60,000 nucleotides of DNA from Antedon mediterranea (taxonomy: Eukaryota; Echinodermata; Crinoidea; Comatulida; Antedonidae). This document shows, in pieces, positions 12,881 to 26,100 of the stretch; the stretch's first letter is position 1, and every line of letters starts with the position of its first letter. The stretch covers positions 312,001 to 372,000 of the forward strand of contig NC_092672.1 of NCBI RefSeq assembly GCF_964355755.1, written 5' to 3'. A model generated the notes under the pieces. It made no database searches and was not told where the DNA came from. It saw nothing but the letters and a program-made list of their open reading frames with translations. A program made the position numbers and the translations under genes.

Positions 12881-12917
12881 ATAAACCAATAATAACATAT
12901 ATTCTCTTAAATAAACA
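12881..12917. repeat. 28-bp minisatellite, right part
   Basis: Continues the array interrupted at 12021: one unit with an extra AT (12881-12910), then a partial unit that decays. Confidence 0.85.
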
Positions 12918-13917
12918 AATTATGACTTAAAACCAATTTATTGATATACAGTATTTATATCTTACCGCACCCTCAAGTGGACCAAAACTACATGGTCTGC
13001 TTTATTTACCATGTTATTTCAATAATTTTTTTATTACCAAATTGCACTAGATTTTTTTTAACTGTAGAAAGAAATATAAACTTATCAATCATCTACTTTC
13101 TTTATTAAAAAATCTTGTTATATTTATGTTAAAAATTCTCTTCAATGCTGACTTTAACATTGTAATTGTCTTTCATTTGTTTATCAAAATTAAGATTTTG
13201 TTTATGTAATTTACTGTCATTTTGACCAAGCATATTTCACTATGAAATCATCTTCAGTTTGAGTTATGCAGAATATATGAATTGGATTTGCCTTAAAGCT
13301 AATTTCATTGTTGCCATGGTTATTGTGAATGGCCAACTTGTTAGTAACTGCAATATGCTATCGATTTAACTGTATATAAATCCTATTCAAAAGATGCAAT
13401 ATATTGTTTCCTTTTTTAAAGGGGTGTTCTCACAAATGTACCACATTTATTTCATCCATTGTTTATTATTTAATTATCATATAATGTTTGCATCTGATTA
13501 TCAAATGATAGAAGGCACTGTGTCGTTATGATAAATTAAAGTACACACATTATTGCATAGTGCATAGAGTATTGGATTAAGTATTGAATTGAGTATTCGT
13601 ATTGACTCTGTCAGCTGGGGAGCCTTGAGGGGATCTCTTTGCCCCCAAAGAATATTGAGTCATGGATCGGTGAGTGGTTTTTTTTTTTTGCATGCAAGAT
13701 CACATTGACGTTTCTTGATGAAATGTCAATGTCGCATGTGGTAATTATCTCAGGTGGTAGAAACCTGATATGTTTGCTATAGATTGGAGATAGTTTGTGC
13801 AAAGTATAACTATATTTTGATTGACATTTTAACTAATTGTAGAAATCCTGTGTTGATACACAAATAATGTCATGCAACTCAAACTCTGATGGAGTGAACT
13901 TATGGGGTTCTTGTCAA
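12918..13917. other. AT-rich intron or intergenic sequence
   Basis: No feature recognised. The minus-strand frame at 13611-13802 has no domain. Confidence 0.4.
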
Positions 13918-14025
13918 TACTAAGACCCAATCACTGGTCTGGTAACTGATATACTAAGACCCAATCACTGGTCTGGTAACTGATATACTAAGACCCAATC
14001 ACTGGTCTGGTAACTGATATACTAA
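13918..14025. repeat. 34-bp minisatellite, left part (3 units)
   Basis: A 34-bp unit containing ACTAAGACCCAATCACTGGT and ending GGTAACTGATAT is repeated three times, then interrupted at TACTAA by a MITE. It resumes at 14922. Each unit carries a CCAATCA word. Confidence 0.93.
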
Positions 14026-14921
14026 AGGCCTTTTCACACAGAACTTCGGCAATATTGCGGTAAGCAAGCCGGCGTTATTGCCGGTCTAAACCCATTCACA
14101 CAGAAGGTAATATTACGGTAATTTTACCGTCTTCTGTGTGAAAGGCCACAGTGGAAAGGCGCAATATTTAAAGATTACTGTCTTCATAAAATAGAGGTCG
14201 CACTTTTTGAGGAGAAAAAAAATGGCGGGCACCTGCCGCCGGCGACAACATGCCATGCGCGTACTTGTTTGCTGATGTTGTTTTGTGTGTCCGTCGTTTA
14301 GTTTTTTTATTTACGATGCATAAAATCTATATTTTTACCCAACGCCACTCCGTGCTATTATAACTGCCCGATCGTGATGGCCATTCTACAGAAACAAAAT
14401 CTATTAGGCCTACACGCGAATTTAATTATCAGAAGCTGTTATGAGCTAGCACCGGGAGCGCGCACCGGAGGATGTTCCTGCTAGAACTATGCTAACTAGG
14501 GCCTAGGCTTACGTACGCTACAGCAAGTTAAATAATCTTTGGACCAACATCTGTTATATTTTTATTATTATTGGCCGTATTCTTCCATTGTATTATTTAC
14601 AAACTAACCTAAAAATATATATATATATAATGGATATAATCTAATAATTTGGCCTAAAGTAATTGCCACAGTTTTTCTCAATCAAGGAAAATGTCCCGAA
14701 TTTATCCTTGCTTCACTGCGTAAGCAGGCGTTATATCGTGGACTCTTTCACACAGATCAGGCTTACGACCGTGACGGTAATATTACCGCAATTTTACTAC
14801 AGTAGGTCCAGAGGCGGTCTAACGGAAGCCGGCATTAAGGGGTTTTTACCCTTTCACACATAAGCCGGCATTCGCGAATTACCGCAATATTACCGTCTTA
14901 CAGCTCTGTGTGAAAGGGGCT
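14026..14921. mobile_element. Harbinger-type MITE, 896 bp, TAA duplication
   Basis: Ends are AGGCCTTTTCACACAG on the left and CTGTGTGAAAGGGGCT on the right (imperfect inverted repeats). Further inverted matches run inward, with GGCAATATTGCGGTAA near 14048 answering TTACCGCAATATTACCG near 14879. TAA directly flanks both ends (14023-14025 and 14922-14924), the 3-bp duplication used by PIF/Harbinger elements. The insertion splits a 34-bp tandem array and excision would restore it. Several GGTAATATTACCG-like palindromes and CACACAGAAG words are subterminal. No transposase is encoded; the frame at 14663-14863 is not recognised. Confidence 0.85.
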
Positions 14922-14991
14922 TAAGACCCAATCACTGGTCTGGTAACTGATATACTAAGACCCAATCACTGGTCTGGTAAACTGGTATTCA
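14922..14991. repeat. 34-bp minisatellite, right part (2 units)
   Basis: Resumes with TAAGACCCAATCACTGGT; one full and one decaying unit, the last ending GGTAAACTGG. Confidence 0.92.
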
Positions 14992-17900
14992 AATAAGTTA
15001 CAGTCTAGACTTATGGCCTCTTATATTTCTCATTAACCAAATTTATGTAATGATTTTATTATTTCTCTTTGGTAATAATAAGATTCAAATTAATTAAATA
15101 AAATGCATAAAATAAAAATAGAATAATTGTAGAATAAACCATGATCAATACCAATAGCTAAAAATAGAAAAATGTTGAAAGTGTGATTTATATATATACT
15201 GTAGGTGGTCTGTTAGTAAAACAATAACATTTTAATATTTAAAAAAAAAAATGTGCTTTAAATGCATTTTAATTGAGTTAATAATAAAGCAATATCAACC
15301 CTTCTTTTTAGGTCAATAAACCATAAATAAAAGAAAGTACAAGTATAGCTTTTGTTTACCAGGCCAGCATATAAGCAAGGTCCTCAAGGCTGACGTGTTA
15401 AATAAATCCAATATTGTATCAATGTACTTTACTCAAACCCACATCAAGTATTGCCTAGCAGGCATTATAACACTAGTATAGAAATCCTGAGCCATTTACC
15501 AAATTTCACATAAAACTAATCAATTCTAGGATGTAACCAGAGATCACACATCTGTTATTTTTAAGAATTACCCATTTTTGCAGAAACTGTATAACAGTGT
15601 GTCCTTGTAAAATGGAAGTGTTTACTACAGTATAACCAAATTATATTTTTGGACAATACTGTTATTTTTCTTCAGTTGGACTGCTAAACTTTCAGCTACA
15701 GTTGTTGATATAGGTAATCATAGGCAGCTGTTCAGTTTTAATCGTAATACTAAATATTTATTCATAGATAACAAATAAATTTGGCTGTACATTACAATTA
15801 ATTTTACAGTTGTATCAATAAAGTCTCATTCAGTAAGTTGTTTGAGGAAAGTGCATTCATATTTAGGTTTTCAAAATATTTCTGATAAGTGATGTTTGAT
15901 ACAATTACCTAATATATGACAGGATTAGATAATCATCATGGACATAACAAAGCTGTTTCACTCATATTCAGTAAAAATGTTTGAAATTAATAAATATTAA
16001 GCAAATCCAAACATTTTTGTTAATTAACAGTAATTGTATTTAAATTACATATTTGATGTATCTCAATAACATTAATTCACAACTAACAGGTCTTGTCTTA
16101 CTATGACATTACAAGAAGCTTTAAGATAATAATAATGCACATAAAAACTGCACACTAAAAACATGCGTTTGATTTGTCCTGGTTAATGTTTGTGTGTGTT
16201 TTGCCTCAAACCACATACAACAAAAGATTCTAAAACTACTAATGAATTAAAGTATAACACAGTTTCAGTATACTGTAAAGAAAATCAAAATAGATTGAAA
16301 TTATAGTGAAATTGGTTGTGTAGCTGCAAGCCTATACCCATATTGCCGTCTCAATGCGTTTTGTAAACTACTACTTTAATAGATGATGATGATCGTTAAT
16401 TACTTGATTACTTGTGTAAAGTAACAACATGTATTAAGGTTCAGTGTAACCTAATAATGTTGATATCTAACACAACAGGCAGTGTGTACACCAGCATTAT
16501 ATAAAGTTTATAGATCTTATGACACTAACAAATAAAAGTTACTACTGTATAACAAAAGATAGTTTACGAAAAGAGTTTTATTATCTAGGTCATCTGATAT
16601 CAGATGTACGTATCTGTTGCAGAAGATGATTCTACAGTAGTCGTGAATCTGAAACTTGAGAAAATTCTACGATATTCAATCGTCAGTGGTCTGATTTTTT
16701 ATAATGTGAAGAATGAAAAGTCAAGACATAATGAGTTGGAAATAAAAAGATATTTTGTCGATACTTAATGACGTAGATAGGAGATCATTACCTCTATATT
16801 GTACGATTGATGTTGTATGGGTGAAAGGGCTACTTCGCAGGTGCAAGTTTAATTAAGAGCAGTCATGCCTAGGTGTTTGAAATCTCTGATACATTTCATT
16901 TTTAGAAAAACAAATCCAGTTTATAGTATTGTTGATGTAGTATTTGTTCTTCCAAGCTATCAGAAGATTTGCTTTTGCTTTTTATGTGTGCATTCAAACT
17001 GAATGCATTTACGGTCTTAACTTTCATTAGGGAAGTTCACGCCATCTTGTTTTAACTTTCTAATCAATGTACATTTGAAAGATTTGTTTTTATAATCCCT
17101 GTTTACTGCAAAAAAATGATGATATTGATAATTTATTTTTTTGTGTTTTCAAAATTACTTTATTTTTAATCAATTCAAATTTAAATTCACAAACCTAAAA
17201 GACAAATCCCTTTAGGAACATTTTTTGACTTAATATGTCATGTTTAATTAGAAAAACGAATTATTGATTAACCTCTTTGTGGCACATTCTCAATATAATT
17301 CCAATTCAAAATTCTAACATTTTAGGAGATTTGCTTTGACATTACATATTAAAAATGCTTTAATAGTGTCATTGAAGATGACTCTGCTATGTAAACTGAT
17401 AGCCTAAAATACTATAGAGGCATGTGATATATGGAAATGTAATTCATTGGATACTCTGTTCAAATTCCAAAGCATATGGTCTTTGCTGACAATAGTGACA
17501 TGGGACGTTAACAAAAATAACCAACTTAATTAAAGTAATCTAGGAAATTAATGATTCCATTAACTTATTTCTATTTTTTTTTTTACATTTTATTTCATTT
17601 TATTATTTAAAAAATCCATGATTCATTAGAATGTGGAAAGGAAAAGGAACATTTAATTTTAAAACAAGTATTGTAACTTTTTCACTGACAGGCTAGCTTT
17701 TTTGTCGCCACATGTGGATAATGTTTAAGTTTAAATTGTTTCCTCCCCTTATGTTAAATATACTTGTAAGGTGCCAATTGCCTCCTTCCTGTTCTATTAA
17801 AACCAACCTAGTTTTTTTAACTTTTTCATTTCTTTTTTGAATGATTTTAGTTCTCCACAATGGCAATGAATATGACTAGTACAGTTCTATAATGACTAGA

Positions 17901-19815
17901 ATTATTAAAGAAATTATTGATATTTATAATACAAAAAAGGTTTAACTTTGTTCTTGAAGCATTTATTTAGTAAATTTGGTATAAATTTCATTATGCAGTA
18001 TATGAAAAATTTACAAAAAAAATTGAGAAAAGATTAGATGTAAGCATATATTTTATTATTAAAATGAAACTAAAGTTACTAACCTAGACATCAAAGGAAT
18101 AAAATGGTCATTAATATATTCTATAAATCTGTTTAATAGCATTATTTTATTAGAACATTACTTTTGCCACCATATTGCTAATATCAAAGGGCATTATCCT
18201 TATGCTAACCACATTTTATTAGGGTACATACATAGTTTTAAATATTTATTAATACAACTATTTCAAGTTTTTTTTGTCCAATTAGAACTTTTTTTTGTTA
18301 AATTTAGATAAAAACATTCAAACATAATTTATTTTCACAAAATAAATTGTGTTATTTAGTATATTTCAGTTCCTTGTTTTATTAAAACCAGCTAAAATTA
18401 TTAAACTAAATATTGTCATTTAAAAAAATATGAATACATTGATTTTTAAAAAGTAAAAGCATTTTGAAAACATTTTATAAATATTAATTTCGACAAATAT
18501 ATGTTACATTCATGTAACTCTTGATCTAAATGACATTGATTTATTAAGGGCAAGAAGAACATTGAAATGTTGCAATTAATGTTGTTTTATCTCCATCATG
18601 TTGATCAAGTAACATAAAAAGTCATCGACGAACTTTAAGAACATGACTTCTGTCAATAACTCAGACATCATCGATTTAAATTTAAGCCTCAAATGTAGAA
18701 TTCCTTCTCCTTCAGAACAGTATTAGATTTGTATCGTCCCGTGAGGACAACGGAATGTCCGCTTCATTGAATCATTTCGATTCTCACAGCTATTCTTCTA
18801 TTGAACTGTCTCGCATGTTCGTATCTTGATCGCACAATGTCGTCAAAACTCCAAGATTTTGTCAAGTTTAATTATTGATGCAATGATGATGAATTTGAAT
18901 ATGCGGAAACAAAATATGTCCAATATGCATTTGTAAATAAGAATGTTAACTTAAACATATCTAAATGTAAATTCCAGCAAAATATTAGATTTTTTTAATT
19001 ATATTTAAATACGGTAGTTAAATAAATTTAACAAAACTTATTATTCAATAAAGATGTTGTTAAGAATAATTGTTTGTAATCTTTGATTATCATTGTAAAG
19101 TCCATGATGTTGTTAGCGCAATCCCTAAGTACTTTGTGTACTTTCTAGCAGAACTCGTCATGTAGCTACCACCTTATTGATCTTTACCCTCAATGTGCAG
19201 CACTGATGAATCATTGGTATAAGAACCAAATTAAGTGGCGTGCTCAAATCAATATCACTAACTCAATTGTCATGTTGTATTATTTTTATGCAGTATTTAG
19301 CGGTTAACCAAACTTAGCTATTATTATTATCTTTTGTCTAATTATTGGAATCGCCTGAGGGGATGAGTGGATGCCAGACTTCAAAAGATTACAAGAAAAG
19401 GTGATGATATGCATCATCGTTAAAATGGCTAACATTTCACAATGTAAAGATTCTTGCATATTAAGTGCGACTAATTCTCTTTGCACTTTGCCCAAGAGTC
19501 ACCAGGGATTTGATCTGGTACGTTGGATGTTTAAAAAAAATACACAACTTGCTAATATTCTGTTGCCTGGTTGTTTGTTTTATCACAGTACATTTGGATG
19601 CTTGTGAGTTTATTGTACTTTAAGACTAATTAAACTACAATTATATAAAAAAACACCAGATCTTTACCCTCTGAAATATAAAACCTTTGTGGCAATAAAA
19701 ATCCACAATGATCATCATCCTCCTCTCTTTTATATCACATTTTTTTTTTATTTTGTAGCCCTGACAAAGGAATATATAGTAAATAATAGAGTTTTTAAAA
19801 AGTTTACTGGTAGCA
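14992..19815. other. AT-rich intron or intergenic sequence with two denser patches
   Basis: No exon recognised. Two patches have more balanced composition. One is 16565-16860, with a perfect 16-bp palindrome CATCTGATATCAGATG at 16591-16606 and a CAGGTG word near 16839. The other is 18615-18870, with words such as CATCATCGAT and GTCCCGTGAGGACAACGG. Neither keeps a long open frame. They are possible regulatory sequence; without cross-species comparison this is only a suggestion. Confidence 0.35.
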
Positions 19816-19892
19816 GTTCTATATCGTGCCTAGCTTACCTGGATAAACCAACATTAACCTCTCTCTCCGACAAGAGGTAAACATTACGAAAA
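19816..19892. repeat. Dispersed hairpin element D, copy 2
   Basis: Contains TAGCTTACCTGGATAAACCA followed by ACATTAACC, then a potential hairpin (CCTCT ... AGAGG, 19858-19877). It aligns with copies at 11911, 29540 and 45319. A short open frame on the + strand at 19689-19880 runs through it and is considered accidental. Confidence 0.8.
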
Positions 19893-20755
19893 GAAGAACA
19901 TTATATAACATTAATTCAATACAAATATGACTCTAAATTCCTGTAGGCCTAATCTTACATATATAACTACAGTAATATTAGCATTAAAAAAAGCTATAAT
20001 AATAATAATATGAATAAGATGAATCTTTTTACCATTATTTTAATACTAAATATAATTGAATGACTGCTATATACAATATATCTATAAACATGTAGTTCAT
20101 TGAACTTCTTGCAATTTGGATGCATATTCCATCTTTACTTTACTCTGATAATTAATTGAATAAGTAGCTGACAGCACTGGTGTGACACTCTCTGTTAAAT
20201 CTGTTTATTATCATATCATTACATACACAATCAAAGCTTATGTTTCGTATGATCTCGTTCATTATGGCAAAACATTGCACACTTGCTGTGTAGACAGACA
20301 ATACAAATTGTGTGAAAAAGAAATAAATGTTTTTACCTGATGTTCATGAACACAACACATACTGTGTGTGAATTGGCTCTGTGAAAGCATGTGTAGCACC
20401 CATGACATGTTCTTTTTACTGTCTTGGTGTACATACAATGTCAACTTCACCAATGTGTAATGCTTATTACCAACTTCTCTGTATAGTTGAAACATGGAAG
20501 TATAAAATTAATGTTATATCTCCATGGTTGAAATTTGTGTAGGAAAAGTCATCCACATCCTGCATACACTACAAAATATCATACAGAAACTACCACTTGT
20601 AGGCTATGGTATGTTGAATTGTATGCTTTGAGCCTGTGTAGTGAAATAGAAAGACTTAAATCCCAGTAGGCCTACTACAGATATTTATAGGCTATCCATT
20701 TGGATTAGAACAACATGTAGGACATACATATCATAACTCATTTATTGAATAATAT
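19893..20755. other. AT-rich sequence, no feature seen
   Basis: The minus-strand frame at 20262-20495 (77 codons) has no recognised domain and no supporting splice context. Confidence 0.4.
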
Positions 20756-20917
20756 ACAAATAATGAATGTTTATGAGTGCAATGGTACAAATAATGGCAC
20801 GAGGTGAATGATGAAAGGTTATATCAACGAGGCAAAGCCGAGTTGATATAACCTTTCATCATTCACCAAGTGCCATTATTTGTACCATTACACGAATACA
20901 AAACATTCATTATTTGT
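20756..20917. mobile_element. Long hairpin (MITE-like), arms about 75 bp
   Basis: Arm 1 at 20756-20828 and arm 2 at 20842-20917 are near-perfect reverse complements, separated by a 13-nt loop (GAGGCAAAGCCGA). The inner about 45 bp differ by very few bases; the outer part has small indels around 20775 and 20895. No obvious target duplication was found, although GTTATATAAC-like words lie outside (near 21058), so a larger element boundary is possible. No coding content. Confidence 0.8.
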
Positions 20918-23146
20918 TTTATATAACATCTAGACGTTTTTTTTTCGTACACAAAAATGTTTCAAAAAGTACTATTTAACGATCGTTGAATAGTGCGTAC
21001 TATTGCACGCCATGTGACCCACATTCGTCCAATCAAATGACAGGAATTTATATAGGTGTTATATAACATAAGATGCAATCTCTATATCCTGAGGAATCAA
21101 TATATACAAAATGGAAATATAGATAAGGTAATGTACAGAATTTGTTTTTTTCTACTGAAATTTATTTAAAAATATAATGTATATATTTATATTGTACAGT
21201 AACATCATAACAGCCCAACATAAATGATTTTAAAAATTCAAAACTTAAACAGACAATCAATCAGAGCATACATTCACTTGAAAAATCTTCCAAATTTATA
21301 TTCAAATTGCAATTTGTTATATTGGATTCTATATTTCATCTTCTTCTTTGAATATTTATGTAAAAACTAACTAGGTTTTGCTTTTTATTGGAAATATAAA
21401 AAAAATTACTGTAAAAAAAATAATTTATGGCATTAAAGGTAGAGCAACCAAACGAACCAATTTTTGTATTTTTTTTCCATTAATTATAAATAGGCCTACA
21501 GTAAAATTTTATACCAGTATTTTTGACTCATATTATTTGTTTCATAATTTGTAAATAGTTAAATGTTTTAGTCATTTCCAACAGATGCTAATGGTCAGTT
21601 TACTTAATGTTGCCCATTAAACACTTGTTTCCACTATATTCACGGAACAGAACCGCAAAACTAAACTTAACATCCATCTAAGATTATTGTAAATTATGTT
21701 GCATCTACAGTGAGAATGTAGGTTGAACGTCAGAGTATACCCATTGTACTGTAAACTGTGTTGCCTCTTGGTACTAAACATCTTGTGATCAGTGTATCAT
21801 GTGGATATCAGTGCTGTGTAACAATATTGTATTGGTTAAAATAACCACCATACAGCAGCAGAATACAAAATATAATGTTTCATTGCTCGCACCATTAAGC
21901 CAGTTGTGACAAATATTTATAATCACGTTTTTCAAGTAAAACAGCTTTTTACGCAATCGGAGTAAGCAATAAACAAGTGTTTGATCTTCCGCTCTTATTT
22001 GATGACAATATAAGTTTTAACCATCCGACCACCGCCGCTGTTTATTGCTTCAATCTCTCTGCTCTGACTATTATTATTTACTAGCTGCTGTTGCCGCTCT
22101 TATTGCGAAAGCTACCTCGCACTAGTTTTCTAGTAATTTTAATCTGCTACAAAAGTATAAACCTAGATACTTATCACAAATTAAAAAGAGGTTAAAGATT
22201 TGCTGACATGTAGGTTACCAAGTAATTTGTATTGTAAATCAGTAAATTTAATTACATTCTTTTTCTAGATTACAGAAAGTACTGTAGTACTAGTAGTACT
22301 ACGTTATAAGTTCACTATATTAAAAATTATTTATATTTTATTGACATAATAAATATACTTTGAACATCTGTTACTATAATATTTATTTCATAAAACTAAT
22401 ATTACATTTGATTATTTATGTAGTATTCAGGAGATAAGTACATAAAGTTAAAATGTATTTATTAAAAAATAAAATTAGCTCAATTAATGTACTTACTATT
22501 TCAATACAGCCATTGTGTGTATACTACTAAAAGAAACTAAAATATAAATTGCAATTTTGAATCATTTGTGTATTTACTACGGCTAGATGAAAATTATCAC
22601 AGTGAATCATGAATGTTATTGATTTTGTGATCTTTTCACTTATTGTGTGAATTTCTCTTTCTAATTATTGTCATTAAAACCCTTAAACTGTCTTACATAA
22701 ATCAAGGTTTGTAAATTATCCACTAAACAAAAAATAATAAATAATTATTGCCTATTTGCCAAGAAATCTATATGTCAGTCATAACAGATACCCTACTATA
22801 CATTTTTCTATCTGAAAAATTTAAACTGAAATGGGAAACATTCAACGGAAGGATGTTTAGACTTTAATATTTAATATTTAATTTTTAAAAATGACATAAT
22901 ATGTTTAAAGAAATTTTGCTTAAGTAATTGTATTAAGCTGTTATGTTGATTAAACAATGCAATGATACCACTGCTAATTAATAAAACTGTTAAAGATACT
23001 AATCTGATTGCCACTCAATCAGAGATAGTGTTGCTTTAGGCATTAATTATCTATGATAATAATATGTGAAGAAAGCGTTATTAGATTATATTAGCATTAT
23101 TTAAATGAATCTACAGGACGTGCCATATATAATATCAAGATAAGAT
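20918..23146. other. AT-rich intron or intergenic sequence
   Basis: No exon or repeat recognised apart from homopolymer runs and A/T-only stretches. Confidence 0.4.
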
Positions 23147-26100
23147 ATAAACATGTGTTTTAGGGTAATTTTGGGGTGCTGAATTCAAATTTGCTGTTTA
23201 CCCGGCTCAATTTTTAGATCTTCACCCTTAAAATGTGAAAAACAAAATGGCCGCCATTTCAGACTTATTTTGGCTTATAACTTGACTTTTAAGTGACGTA
23301 GCAAGTTAAAAATGGTGTCTATACCTATGTTTATGATAGTGAAGATTCCAACTATATTATTAAAGTTGAAAATATTCTATTTCAACCGCCATGTTGAAAT
23401 CCAAGATGGCCGCCATCATTTTAAGCGTATTTTGGCTTATAACTTGACTTTTAATTAACATAGCTAAGTTAAAAATGGTTTCTACCTATAGTCCAGTAAA
23501 AGTATGGTTGAACCTAGAACAAATTGCAACATAATTTGTTTTTGTTTTGTCTGGTTGATATGGTCCAAATTAACATCATATCCAAAGTTTACCAAAATCG
23601 GACATCGTGAAGTGGGTTCATTAGCATAAATTAAAAATGGCCGAACGGTTGGTTTTACTTATAGACCACCTACTGTAAGTGAATTACTATTAATTATTAT
23701 TAATCAGATGTCTTGTTAATTTTGGACTGAACAAAAGATGCATGTTTCGAATTCATTCATAATTCATATCTTTGTTTCTTTGCAAGTACAGATCGTTTCT
23801 CATTCGAAATGCCATTGAAGATGTTGCCATTTGCTCCCCTGTGTTTTCTTTAACTACAGGTTTTTCCACTATATTGCTTCTTCTGTCTTAAAATATTTTT
23901 TTAATGATGAGTAATAGTAGGCCCCTAATAGATTTAATGCTCCATCGGCATTCAAAGTTTCAATTCCATTTCCTGAAATTGTTTGCCAAGGAAGTTAAAT
24001 ACTGCTTGTTGTAGAAATTTAAATACTGTAATTAAGTACCAATTATCATTTTATTCACCATTTCAAATTATTTCAAATTCATAAAGATTATAACAAATGC
24101 TGGTGTGGATGACATAAGAACAAAGCTTGTTTACCGGTCACCGGTAGTGATGGCAAGTGAGAAAATTACCCAAACCCTTTGAATACCGTTGATATGCAGT
24201 ATCTTTAACTGATGGTTCTTCATCCTTGTTGGCACAATATAATGTCCTTTATGCTCAATGAATCTTGGAAACAGCATTATAATATAAGCCAAAAAGGTTG
24301 TTGACTTGGTCACCAAACAGGTAAAATTCTGGCAATGAAATAGCAACTTTGATTGCAGAGAGAAGAGAGCAAGCTTCTTTAAGCACTTTTCGTTTCTGTT
24401 GTATTTTAATATATGGTGTTGATTTTTTGTTGTTTTGTAATACAGTATCACGAACTTGTGTAAAAACAATCAATATTGATTGAACGAGTTGTACTGCACA
24501 TCAGTCTTGTGTCTAAATAAAGTTTATATATATATATGAAGATGCTCACTTGTTATACCAAAAACTGCAATATGACATTATTTATTTCATGTGTCATTTC
24601 AATTTTGGATGTTTCCATACACGTTTGATCCAATAGACTGGGGTAATAATGTTTCACAACATTAGGCGCTATATAAATCCACGATATTATTGTATGAAAA
24701 CTATTAATTTGATATCTAATTATTATACTATAAATTAAACTTATATTTATGTGTGTAGGCCTACATATTACCACTAATTGCAAAGCATATATAGCTTAAT
24801 GTTTATTGCGTAATAATTGTTTAATGGGCTAGGCCGGCTATGTGCAGGTGTTCACAGGTCCCCAGGGCACAGAGAACTACATGCACAACAGGCCTAGGAT
24901 ATGCGCAAAAGCAAGGCAAGTCAGAAATTTGTGCGAGGCATCGTTTTACCATCATCAAAAAATGCGAGGCATCATTTTATCATTTCCCAAAATTTAACAG
25001 AACAGTATCAGCAGTAACATATTACAGCATTTTTATTGACAAATTAACAAATATATTGAGATTAAACGTGTTTTTCACCAATAAATGCATGAGAAATTGA
25101 CGCATTCCACTTTGTTTTAGTCCTCTATTATCATTTTGGCCGTGAAGCTAGTTAATTCTATTTCCTTATTCTGAATTGAAGGCATTATATATAATACTGT
25201 AGATGAAAAAACCTCAAAACGAAACATCTACTTCCTCTGGTATCCAGTATCATTTACTACTATGGCTAATGCTATCATCTTACACTATTGATAATTTTAT
25301 AAATTACAGTACCTTTTTTTTGTTAACATTTTGTACTGTACTTTTATAAGTGTTACCCCAAATGTCACAACAATCATTAATATATGGTAATATCAATGCA
25401 TAAATAAAATAAATTATACACTACTTTTTAGCAGTTTTCTAATATTATTATTATTATTATACTGATGTCTTTATCAATTGTTGTTTGTATACATTTAACA
25501 TGTTTGTTTTTTTACCAATTTTACAATCTATTTCTATTCCGAGAAATGTTTTGATATAAATACGTTGTTGTTGTTGTATTGAATTGATTCTGTGAAGTCT
25601 TTTTGACCAACTCTTTCATTATCATTATGAACAAACAATTTGAACATTGTAGTCAACTTATACCAGCCACGATATGACTTGAATGAAAAGTATTACCTCC
25701 TTTTTTCATTAATTTTCTTATATTTTTCTAAACACTTGACAATGATCATCATTATCATCTATCTCGTTTTAAAATATTTTACACATAAAGAACAATCCCT
25801 TTGTGAGTTTTTCATTTTCATTTGTTTGTTTGCCTCGCACTTTGTTACTGCCCTGTGTGTGTGTGTGTTTAAAATAGGCGCCATCTTTGATTTCAACATT
25901 GCGGCTGTTTACAACTTTAATAACAATATATTTGGAATCCTCAGTATCACAAACATAGGTACTGTATAGACATCATTTCTAACCTACTATGTTACTTATA
26001 TGTTAAGTTATAAGCCAAAATACGTTTTAAATGGCGACCATCTTGAATTCCAACATGGCGACTGAAATAGAATATTTACAACTTTAATAACAATATATTT

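Noticed and set aside
19371-19607. 78-codon plus-strand frame with several cysteines as an Eph ligand-binding exon
   Set aside because: No resemblance to the ephrin-binding domain, no matching phase, and an overlapping minus-strand frame of similar length.
24131-25969. Frames of 109-112 codons in the interior of the long-arm element as transposase
   Set aside because: No catalytic motif or recognisable domain; composition follows the local AT bias.
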